DNA of 64,000 nt, taken from Hippophae tibetana. Lineage: Eukaryota > Streptophyta > Magnoliopsida > Rosales > Elaeagnaceae. Positions 12,812 through 22,200 of the stretch are shown here, one piece after another (within the stretch, counting starts at the first letter, position 1; each line of letters opens with the position of its first letter). Under the pieces are notes generated by a model that saw only the letters and a list, made by a program, of their open reading frames with translations, had not been told where the DNA came from and ran no database searches. The DNA lies in assembly GCA_037013495.1 (NCBI GenBank), contig CM072801.1:18845001-18909000 (forward strand), written 5' to 3'. The translations under genes and the position numbers were made by a program.

Positions 12812-14699
12812 AAGAATATGATTTGACATTAAATTTTGGACTATATGTAAGCCATTCTAAAGTTTTTGTTATTTTATGATTGAGTTTTTTGAGTTTAACT
12901 CGAATCTATGCATATAAAAACATGAAATGTGTTTAAAACAAAGTTTTAAAACATTATATATAAGTACTAATAAATTCTTGTACGTGACACTTACATGGTT
13001 GCAAAACCAATTAATAAGCTCTTGCTTATGTTCATCATACAACCATTTTTCTCCTCCTTTTTTGTTATAACGAGGATCAATCTTCAGTAAGTTTAAATGT
13101 ATTATGTAATGTTATTAAAGATATATCAATTAGATATCATTAATAGTTAAATAGAAAATAATTTTATTTTAAATGAAAAGGTTGAATCTGTTATCACTTA
13201 CTCTATGTACGGTTGTGCCTCCTTATTATTTACCAAAATGGTTCGGTGTGCTTTTTCCTATCGATTACGATCAATAAACAATTTCTTACTTCCACTAAAA
13301 ATAGGGTTACCTACTTGGATCATGTGACGTTCTAAGAAAAGCTTATGCGTAGGATTCCCAATTTCAGTGCATCCACTAAAGTATTAAGAACAAAACTCTA
13401 TAGCCTTTTTAGTAATCTAACGCTCCACCATGCATCCTTCAAGTCAATTTCTATTATTTACATATCCTTTAAGGAATTGCATGTATCTCTTAAAAAGATA
13501 CATCCAACTTAAGTAAGTCAGACCACACAATTGAACTCTCGAACTAAATGAACACACAAGTGAATCATTATATCGAAGAAAGAAGGAGGAAAATATTTTT
13601 CAATTAGACACAAATCTCTACAACATCTTTCTATAAAGAGTTTAACTTGCCAATTGATATAGATTTCTTGCATATTGTATCGAAGAATGAATAAAGATGC
13701 ATTATTGATAATCGAACATTTTTTGGAAGAATTGATCTAATAGCAACTCGTAATAGCTGTTGCAATAAGATATGATAATCATGTGATTTCAATCTATAAA
13801 GTTTCTTATCGGTGATAGACACAAAATTTCTTAACTTGGATGAGTAATCATCAGGAACTTTCACACCGCCAAACATTTACAAAATACATCCTTCTCTTTT
13901 ATTGACATTGTATATGATGCCGGTGGCAAGTATGTTCAATTCTTCTCATTTTTTACGCTTGGTGCCAATTCAAGTCGTATGCCCAGTTTCTTTAAACCCA
14001 GTCTTGCTTTAATTCCATCATTCGTTTTTCTAAGTATATTAAGTAATGTACCAATCAAGCTTTCACATACATTTTTCTCAATATGCATGACATCTAAGAT
14101 GTGATGAATGTGTAGGTCTTTCCAATAAGGTAATTCCTAAAATATTGATTTTTTATTTCAACAATTATGATATACTGATTCAATAACATTTTCCTTTTTA
14201 CTCCTTTTATTAGTTGACCTCTTTCATTTCTCTCCATTAGTGAGTATTATTTTTTTCATCTTTTTATATCGTTTAAATATCATACCATTCAATTGCCTTA
14301 ATATCTCAACACCTCAAAAAGTTTGGGGTACATGATCATGATCTTCTTCACCATCGAGTGGTTTCTTTTGGTATCTAAACTTGTGTCTAGATGGCAAAAA
14401 TCTTCTATGTCTTCTATAAGCCATCTTTTGTCTGTGGACAAGAGAAATTGTAGAAGTTCCATCACTACATTTAGGGCATCTCATATAACCTTTTGTTACA
14501 TGTCCTGATAAGTTCTCATAAGTAGGAAAATCATTAATTGTCCATAAAAGACCCCCTCTCAAGTTAAAGTGTTCTTCTTTATGTGTATCGTAAATATTTA
14601 CACCATTATTCTACAATGTCTTTAAATCATCTATCACAGGCTATAAATATACATCAATATCAACATCGGATTATTTAGTTCTGAAATCAATAATGTTAA
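12812..14699. repeat. CACTA internal duplication, unit 2
   Basis: Second copy of the block at 9204-11090. The left junction falls at AAGAATATGA, directly after an A/G-rich run (about 12800-12811). The right junction falls at about 14699, where unit 1 continues but unit 2 turns into unrelated A+T-rich DNA. Minus-strand open pieces inside it (13631-13876 and 14314-14562) are TNP2 fragments; the second contains GLLWTINDFPTYENLSGH. Confidence 0.85.
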
Positions 14700-16118
14700 T
14701 TATTCATCACATATATAATTAATCTCATTTAATAGATTCATATATTTTTTACTTCCTCTATTAACATATATTTTTCATGTTACTTGTTTTATATATTTTT
14801 CTTACCTTATTTTTCTTAAATTTCGTATAGATTTATATGTGTACAAATTGAGAAAGAAAAACAAAATTGAAAAGAGCTAATAATATCGACCAGCCATTTA
14901 GGAAATTATTATTATTTTTTTAAACGAGAGATAATATTTTTTTAAATAATTTTAATTACGATACCTATTTTAAAAATTATATTCAGATTTTACATTTCTT
15001 TTACAATTAGTCATATCATTATAAATAATAATAATAATAATAATAATAATTTTCTATATTTTTATTTAATTTAATTTTTAATTCTTTCGTCATAGCTTAT
15101 TCAAATTACATCCTCTATCTAATACAATTATAAAAAAATATAATGGAAAAAATTAACTTTATTTTTATATATAATCATTTTTAAATAATGATATGATTAA
15201 ACTATAAAAAATTAGAATCTAAATGTATTTTTTGATATATGTATTTTTTTTTCTTTTAATTAAATGTAGGGCTTATTTCCATCACCATTGGCATAAAAAT
15301 GGGGCACATGACTACATATATGGGTAATATATATAAATAAAAATTATAAAATAAACTATTACTTCAATTTCTCTTTATTATTCAACTCGTTTGAAGAGTT
15401 TTGGAAATATGGAATTGCTTATCGAATGCTGAAAAGAAAATTTTGTTAGGTAACATATAGTATGACACGTAACATAAAATAACTAGGAAAATTGAAAAAA
15501 ATAAAAAGAAAAAACACTCGAGAAAACTTATAATAATTTTAATAATATATCAATAATATTGAAAATAATTTAATTAAATTACATTTAATATTTAACGAAT
15601 TTAAGTAACTATAGTTTAATTCTAATGATATTTAATTAGATTATGTTCAATTTAAAATGTATTATTTTTTTAATAATAAAAATATATAAATTGATTATAA
15701 AAAATATGTTGTGATTATAAATTTGAAAGATATTATTTTTATTATTTTCGCATATAATTTTTCTATTTAATATCTCTATTTTTTTTCTTTCTCTTGACCC
15801 GTTTTTAAATTAAAAAAAAATAATTTTTTTGAAATAGAAGATGGATATAAAACTTAATACTTAATCAGCCAGTCGAGTTTTACGAAGAATATGTTCAATG
15901 GAAATTATATTGAATTTTTTTATTTTAAATCCTACGTTAGAATTAGATTAAATATTATTTGATCTAAAAAATAATAATATTAAATAATCACAAAATAATC
16001 TAAATCTTAAATTAATGGTTGAAGATGATTTCTCAAATATCTTTCTATAAATACTTGTAAGTAGAACGGTTGCCACACATATGCCTAAACAGTAACTCAT
16101 TTTTGAATAGGTTGATTT
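14700..16118. other. A+T-rich non-coding stretch
   Basis: No gene or recognisable element was seen. It contains an (ATA)n microsatellite at about 15024-15050 and long A/T runs, and ends at the 5' LTR of the copia element. Confidence 0.6.
15024..15050. repeat. (ATA)n microsatellite
   Basis: About nine uninterrupted trinucleotide units, seen directly. Confidence 0.9.
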
Positions 16119-16468
16119 TGTAAATAAGAGTAATGCAACGTAAAGTGAACTGTGGTGACAGTTCGGTTTCGTCGGAACCGTACGTCGGTTCTGAAACCGA
16201 ATGAGGTTCTTGATGAAAGAACCTTAATAAAGCATCGGGTCCTCTCACTATTAACTGCAAGAAATCAGATATACCATCAAAACACAGAGAATAAGTGTGA
16301 GAAACCAATGAAAACATCAAATTGAAAATCCATTGGAATTCTCGTGTAAGTGTTGAAATTTGATCAATGATAGGAGATATGTTTTCAATCCAATTTTATT
16401 TTCGCTGCATTTAAATTATATGTTCATATAGTATTCTGAACGTTTCTGGATTGAATTGTGTTCTTACA
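16119..16468 (+). repeat. 5' LTR of the copia element
   Basis: Begins TGTAAATAAG and ends TTCTTACA, and pairs with 34263-34612 along its full length. It contains a 40-bp imperfect palindrome at 16162-16201 (TTCGGTTTC paired with GAAACCGAA) and a small hairpin GGTTCTTGATGAAAGAACC just after it. Both are conserved in the 3' LTR. Confidence 0.9.
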
Positions 16469-16470
16469 TT

Positions 16471-16482
16471 TGGTATCATAGC
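16471..16482 (+). other. Primer-binding site, initiator-Met tRNA type
   Basis: TGGTATCATAGC lies two bases after the LTR end. The plant copia consensus is TGGTATCAGAGC, one difference. This fixes the LTR boundary and the element's strand. Confidence 0.85.
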
Positions 16483-18110
16483 AATTTTTGAAAACATCTC
16501 TGTTTCGCTCTCTTTCACGAGAAAACTGAAATTTTTGGTTTTTTATTTTGCTTGTTTTTGATGCATATGAAAATTATAAATTGTTTCAATATTGATTTTA
16601 GAGTGATTCTTTGAATTTAAACTTGAAAAATAATGAAGAAAATAAATCCAATTTACTATGGGTATTTATTTGCTTCATTAATTAACTTTTTATTTAAAAT
16701 GATGTTTTTACTTCAAATTGAGACCATGAATCACTCAAAAATCGAATTCTGAGAATTTTGATAAAAAGAAATCTGGATTTCGTCACCGGAATAGAAAGAT
16801 ATGACCGGGTATCCGTTAGGGTCAAAACCGGATCAGGTTGACTCGGTTGGAGGTTGAATATGAAGTTTATTATAAAAAAAGTTCAAAAATTACGATGTCT
16901 GGGACTCGCATCCAAGTCCTACGTGAGGCTGTTACAACCTCATCTAGTGGGCTACAACAATTGTTACATCTATTATTGTATCATACTTACATTTATATAG
17001 ACTTACATATATATACCCCATTCAATTCTTTAAAAAAAGGTTGTATAGGTTTTAGTTAAAAAATGGTCAAATCATAACCCATTAAACAATTTTCCGATCA
17101 ATGTTTTTTTGTCATTTTCTAACTCCTCATTCCATTGATTCCAACAACCCCATTTTTCTAATAAAAAATATTTTTATCATTTTGTTTTCTCTCTTTCCCT
17201 AATTTGCATCCCATTTTCTTAAAATATAATCATTCAATAACTTTTAATAAATAATAATTTATTTTTATTATAAATAAAAAATAATAAAATAATTTATATT
17301 TATATAATAAAAAATATATACTTTTTTATAACAAATAACTTATCAAAATTTTATTATAAAATAATTTAAAATAATTTAAAATAATAATAATAAATTATAA
17401 AATTTTCAATTATTAAAAACTTTACTAAATAGTTATAATAATTTTTATGAAAAATTATTGACATTTTAAAAAAATAAATTATTTAAGATTAAAAAAATTA
17501 AAAAATAGATTACATTGTAAAAAATATCTCTAATATTATTATAATTTTAATTATTACTAAGATAACAAATATTTATAAACAATAATTATATTTAAGTATT
17601 AAAATATAACTAATTCAATATAATTTATATATTTTATTATATTAATAATAAAAATAATTATAATAATATTATATTATATAATATTTTCTCACAAAATTTG
17701 TGATATAATGTTCTATATTTGTATTGTATCTTATAAAAAATTAGATATAGAGGCTTCAGAATTGTTTTTAATAATTTAATTATTTTATGAATATTATTTT
17801 TATATTATAATTTTTTATTAAATATAATTATAATTATAATAATAAGAATGTATTATATTATTTATGAATTATCAAAATATTTAGCATATCATTTTCAATA
17901 TATGTATAAATTTATATTTTTTTTATTGTAAAATAAATTATTTTTTATTTTTTTAAATAAATTTTTAATATATGATATGATAAACATATTATGTATTTAA
18001 AATTAATTATAAATTTATAAGATTTTAATATTTTTTATGTTTATAATAATTATGTTTTACAAAATGGAGGTAATGTATCTTTTTTTTTTTAAATAAAATT
18101 GATTAAAAAT
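16483..18110 (+). other. Copia leader region and A+T-rich DNA before the CACTA insertion
   Basis: No protein domain is visible. From about 17060 the sequence becomes extremely A/T-rich. The short plus-strand frame at 16838-17059 has no family resemblance. The left CACTA terminus should lie near the end of this stretch, but no CACTA motif was found. Confidence 0.5.
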
Positions 18111-18142
18111 TTTACTTTCTAGTTTAAGGTGACTTAAAATGT

Positions 18143-18170
18143 AAAGTCGGTTCATCGCGTGGACCGACTT
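18143..18170. repeat. Left subterminal palindrome of the CACTA element
   Basis: AAGTCGGTT then a short spacer with CGCG, then GGACCGACTT: an inverted repeat of the same form as the motifs near the right end. In En/Spm such subterminal motifs are bound by the element's TNPA protein; binding here is inference. Confidence 0.7.
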
Positions 18171-18635
18171 ACACGTACATTTTATGAATTTTTTTATTTT
18201 TATTCTCATTTTTTGTTATATTCAATATATATAGCATAAAAAAACTAAAATATAAGTAATAATACATAATTAAAAATTTAAATATAATTAATTAATTGAT
18301 AATTAAATTTATTACAAAAATAAATAATGTATATACATTACATATACTTAAATTAAATTACAAATAAAATAATGTCATCAAAGTGTAATTGGATGCAAAT
18401 AAGCTGTTTGGTTGGCAATCACCAGCATTATGACAAGAAAACTAGACAAAAAACAGCTGATCCATATAACAATTCATATTCTCCTACATACATGAGTACG
18501 TAAACATCCATCAAACAATGCATTCCCCTAAATACATGAGCATATAATCATCCATCAAACAAGTGACTTCAGTCACAAGAATAGATAGAGAAATTAAATC
18601 ATTAAAAAATTTACTGTTATGTTGTTATATGCTAT

Positions 18636-19345
18636 TCAAGATCATCAGAATCTTCTCCTGATTCTTCTTGTGATGATATAATTTGAATCATGTGTTCTGC
18701 CCATTACTCTAGTAAATCATCAAAAAATTGCTGGTCATAACCTGTCTTGTTCCAACCAAAGAACTACATGTATTTAAAATCAACCTTTAAATGTAATTTC
18801 ATTTATTTACAAAAAATAACTCAAATATGTTAAAAACTTTTATGTATATGGGTAAAAGATATTACCACATCATCAATTGGAATTTTGATATTTGTTAAGA
18901 TTTTGCTCATAAACTTCATGACATAATAACCATACATAACTCTATTATTTTGTTGTGGAACCTACAAAAAATAAGTGTACATGATTTTTCATATTCGAAC
19001 ATCTTTATTATTCAATTGTAAAATTAATAAAATTGGTTGGTACATACCATAACTTTTGTCCATATAAGCTTATGAGATTTTTTAAGGGCAATGCCCCTAA
19101 ACTTGTTCCACAACTTCCATGCCCTATCAAGGTTTAAAACGGTTAGTTTTTATTAAATATTACAAAAAATAATAGAAGAAACTAATATGTAGCTATAACT
19201 CTTACATTTCAAAAACTGCTTTTGTATCTTTACTCAATTCTATGGAAGCTGAGTCACAGTACTAAACATGATTATTGAACAGATCAATGATTACCAACAT
19301 CCAATGATTTTGGCTTTATTCAAACCTTAATGGCCAAGGATTATC
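18636..19345 (-). pseudogene. Ulp1-like cysteine peptidase region without the catalytic Cys
   Basis: Minus-strand exons show the usual landmarks of transposon-borne Ulp1/C48 peptidases. NHWMLVIIDLFNNHV carries the catalytic His (codon at 19304-19306). A DSAS segment stands where the catalytic Asp region is expected. KLWNKFRGIALKKSHKLIW follows, and then VPQQNNRVMYGYYVMKFM. In the family the last motif normally reads ..CGYYVM.., with Cys as nucleophile. Here the position is Tyr (codon at 18932-18934, TAT in place of TGT). The end is acidic (QEESGEDSDDLE) and stops near 18636. The true peptidases remove SUMO; this one could not do so as it stands. Confidence 0.65.
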
Positions 19346-19924
19346 AACTTTTGATTTTTGTTAAGCGTTAATGCCTTATCACATAATTGTTTAGCTCTGA
19401 TGCTAACATCCTTATCTTGATATTGATTGACATATGAAGAATCATAGAACATTGCTAAATGTGATGAGTGATTATGTTGAAGTCGATAATAGCACGCCCT
19501 ATATATATAGATATGTTCTACATAAATGAAAGAAAAATAAATAGTTTGAGGACTCACCTTGTCCACACTTGAATTATACTTAAATCGATCATTTGATATT
19601 CAAATAGTTGCAATATGTACTCGATCGATATATAAGTTTGACCGAGGTCTACACCAGAAATTTCTATAGGAAGTGGCACAGTCCATCCATCATTTATGCT
19701 AGATGCCCTCCCAACAATAGTCATCAAAGTGGCAAGATTACTGCTGAAGTTTAAAGCATAATTATGACTATACTTTTTCCAAGGCTTTTTCTTGAATGAC
19801 TTGGTGCGCGATGATTGGCCACTAGACATAGATTTAGCACGAGATACTTGCTTCGTATCTCTTAAATGTGCCGTATTTAAGAGTTCTAGTATAATAGACC
19901 AAAAAAAAGTATTATACATGTATT

Positions 19925-20239
19925 TTAGTAACAATATAAGATATAATAAAATAATAGTAGTAAAAAAGTGTTATCTTTTAAGTTAAAAACTAATACCACG
20001 TCAAAATTTAGAACAACTTGAATCGACGGCCAAGCCACATACTGTCCAACCGCCTCTTGGACTATGATAGCATCAAAAGGTACAGGTAGTGGACAATCAT
20101 GAAACAATGATTGATCAATTACTATTCGCCAATGATTAGGCAAATATTGATTATGAATCATCCGATCATCGCTCAAATGTTGTACCGTTCCAATAGCAAC
20201 AAAGTTCGTTGACGAAGGATGTTTCAACAAACATTTCAT
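19925..20239 (-). pseudogene. DUF8039-like exon of the CACTA second gene
   Basis: The open stretch includes FVAIGTVQHL, a central NHWRIVIDQSLFHDCPLPVPFD and then AVGQYVAWPSIQVVL. The spacing of GTV, the V-D near LPvP, and the V-WP end is that of the plant transposon domain listed as DUF8039. It is flanked on the left by the basic exon at 19554-19934 and on the right by the heptad exon. Its function is unknown. Confidence 0.6.
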
Positions 20240-20323
20240 ATTCTGTAAAAAAATTAAGTGTTATATATAAAAAATAAAACATATAATAAGAATTTAAAAA
20301 TAATAGTTTATATACACCAGAAA

Positions 20324-20965
20324 TTAAAATCTTACCACATATGATTCATCAAATAGAGGAGGACTCCCATGTGGGGTAGCTATTGGATGTACATTCTCAC
20401 CAAAACGTTCATCGTGGTTTGATTGATGGTAAGAATGTGCATATTGCATTGGATAAAATGAACCACTACCTGATTGCATATGCATTCCTGGCATATAGTG
20501 AAGACTAATAGGATGGCTATATCCCATACTGGATGTAGTTTGAGCGTAATGAGATTGCGTGGGTGGCATGCCTGGCATGGATGGTGGCCTGCCTGTCATG
20601 GATGGTTGCATGCTTGGCATGGATTGTGGCATGACTGGCATGGATGGTGGCATGCCTGGCATGGATGGTGGCATGCCTGGCATGGATGGTTGCATGCTTG
20701 GCCAATATGGCATGTCGTGGTTGTAGCATGATGCCGTGGCTGACATTTGTTGTGATTGATGTTCTTTTAGAGTGGCAATCTCACTCAATACTAAGGCCTT
20801 AAAGGTGTTGAATTCTTCTTCAATTTTAGTGTACTTCTCCTTACTTACTGTCTGAGGCTTTTGTTTTGGAATGTTAAAATACTCCATAGAACCATCATAT
20901 TGGCTACCTCCCCTAACATGACCAGGATGCTCGCGTCCGAATGCATGATATAAAGCATCTCTCAC
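20324..20965 (-). CDS. CACTA second gene, exon with coiled-coil-like and Met/Pro heptad region (partial CDS)
   Basis: Uninterrupted for 213 codons, the longest open stretch in the element. It begins with RDALYHAFGREHPGHVRGG, a sequence typical of the plant Transposase_24/PTTA family ending. A predicted helical part with KEKYTKIEEEFNTFKALV and LKEHQSQQMS follows. Next comes a low-complexity array of the heptad SMPGMPP and variants, and then a Tyr/His/Ser-rich tail with MPGMHMQSGSGSFYPMQYAHS. It reads on as YVVR into a GT splice donor on the minus strand. The plus-strand frame opposite it (20474-20731) is an antisense shadow created by the repeats. Confidence 0.6.
   Translation of the reverse strand: MRDALYHAFGREHPGHVRGGSQYDGSMEYFNIPKQKPQTVSKEKYTKIEEEFNTFKALVLSEIATLKEHQSQQMSATASCYNHDMPYWPSMQPSMPGMPPSMPGMPPSMPVMPQSMPSMQPSMTGRPPSMPGMPPTQSHYAQTTSSMGYSHPISLHYMPGMHMQSGSGSFYPMQYAHSYHQSNHDERFGENVHPIATPHGSPPLFDESYVVRF
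20562..20708 (-). repeat. 21-bp coding tandem repeat, seven units
   Basis: Seven head-to-tail 21-bp units (for example GGTGGCATGCCTGGCATGGA, last base omitted) encode the Met/Pro heptads on the minus strand. The equivalent place in copy 1 (about 7160-7300) has no such array, so the expansion is specific to this copy's lineage. Confidence 0.9.
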
Positions 20966-21410
20966 AGGCTCTTCAATTATTTCACCCTTGGATATTTTTT
21001 CTTGAACAACTCTCTACAAATAATAAAGCACACAAACATATCATTCATTATTACATCAATTATTAAAAATCATTAAGACTTTTTATCAACTAAAATTACT
21101 AACCAACTTATTTAATTGTTCTTCTCCTCGCTTAGACATCGATCTTGAATTCTTCGTTTTGGGAGTGTTTGTTTCTATGTACAATTCAGTTCGGGTAACA
21201 GGTCTACCCAATTTAGCTTCCTATATAAATTATGAAAAATTTATTAACAATGACATGAAATTAAATTGAGGAAAATAAATATAAAAATATTTATAAATCA
21301 AGACAAATTAATAATACCATTATATATCTAACTTCAAGATTTGAAGACCTCCTAGTATGGTTATGAAGAATGTTATGCATTTGTACATTCTGATGTTCTT
21401 CCCTAATAAT

Positions 21411-21558
21411 TTGAAATTCATCTGAATGTCTATAATCCACAGAGTCTTTCCAAACTTGAGGTGTAATCTAGGGGTATCCTTCAATTGAAATTCATCTGAA
21501 TGTCTATAATCCACAAAGTCTTTCCAAACTTGAGGTGTAATCTAGGGGTGTCCTTCAG
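21411..21558. repeat. 74-bp tandem duplication inside the CACTA second gene
   Basis: Two adjacent copies of a block starting TTGAAATTCATCTGAATG, offset by 74 bp and differing at only a few bases. The duplication is absent at the corresponding part of copy 1 (about 7960-8050) and disturbs the reading frame of the second gene. Confidence 0.85.
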
Positions 21559-22200
21559 GGATTTTGTAGAGCTCTATCACATCAAGTGGTTCCAAATATG
21601 GAAACACATAATTTCTTGCCAATCTGGAAGTCTTGTATTCCTTCCACGCCTTATTTGCATTCTTATAACACTTAAGTTTCCAACTGTCATCGACTTTGTA
21701 ACGATTTTGCAAAAACACAGTACAAAAGATTAGATATAATACACACCTAATAATATATATATATATATATATATTGATTATAAAATATAAGAGACTTACA
21801 CAAATGGTTATCTATATTTTGAGCTTTTCTGCATTGTCAACTTGAGACCAATCATTTATATTGATTCCAATCATTTATATTGATTGGTATACTGGACTTC
21901 GCAAGTCGACCAATAGAGGATTTCAATTGTTGACCATTTCCCCCTATTGGATTACCAGTAGCATCAAATAGAACAGGTATTCTATCTTCTGGGTTAAGTG
22001 GAGCATTAGGTATATTCGCCCAACCCTTTGTTTTCAAATACCCCAATGGATCATTTGGATCTACAAGCTCTGTTATCTGAAGATCCATGAAATATCTGCA
22101 AACAATGAAGAAATATAAATTAATTGAAAATTTTAGAAACATACATATATATAAGACTTATTACAACAATATAGAACATACGTTATGTTTAATTAGGTTG

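Larger units (their letters stand above)
6985..14699 (-). mobile_element. CACTA (En/Spm) DNA transposon, copy 1, truncated
   Basis: This minus-strand CACTA element is collinear with the fuller copy at 18.1-27.5 kb. Reading leftwards from about 12000 it shows the transposase-associated N-terminal region, the TNP2 core, a DUF4218-like part, a DUF4216-like part, and then the start of the second gene. The match to the other copy begins at about 6985, equivalent to 20320, so the DUF8039-like and Ulp1-like part is missing. No CACTA terminal repeat was found at either end. On the right side a 1.89-kb internal block is duplicated (9204-11090 and 12812-14699). Both genes contain stop codons and frame breaks, so the element is dead. 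Confidence in family is high; the exact ends are approximate. Confidence 0.8.
18636..22100 (-). pseudogene. CACTA second gene: PTTA-like region, DUF8039-like domain and Ulp1-like region
   Basis: Multi-exon minus-strand gene downstream of the transposase. Order from its start: an exon beginning MDLQITELVDPNDPLGYLK (21852-22100); linker exons around 21130-21700; the exon at 20324-20965 with a coiled-coil-like KEHQSQQMS stretch and seven Met/Pro heptads; a DUF8039-like exon with LPNHWRIVIDQSLFHDC and YVAWPS (19925-20239); a basic segment with QSSRTKSFKKKPWKK (19554-19934); then a Ulp1-like peptidase region ending near 18636 in an acidic tail. Plant CACTA elements often carry a second gene of this composition. 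Several frames are interrupted (for example a stop after NNHV in the Ulp1-like part), so I call it a pseudogene. Exon borders are only partly determined. Confidence 0.7.

Noticed and set aside
16880-16970. A tRNA- or SINE-like look (GGGACTCGCATCCAAGTCCT)
   Set aside because: No cloverleaf could be drawn and no A-box/B-box pair with proper spacing was found.
20474-20731. Plus-strand Trp/His-rich repetitive frame, and a second minus-strand frame at 20517-20729
   Set aside because: Shadows of the 21-bp repeat that encodes the Met/Pro heptads in the correct minus frame.
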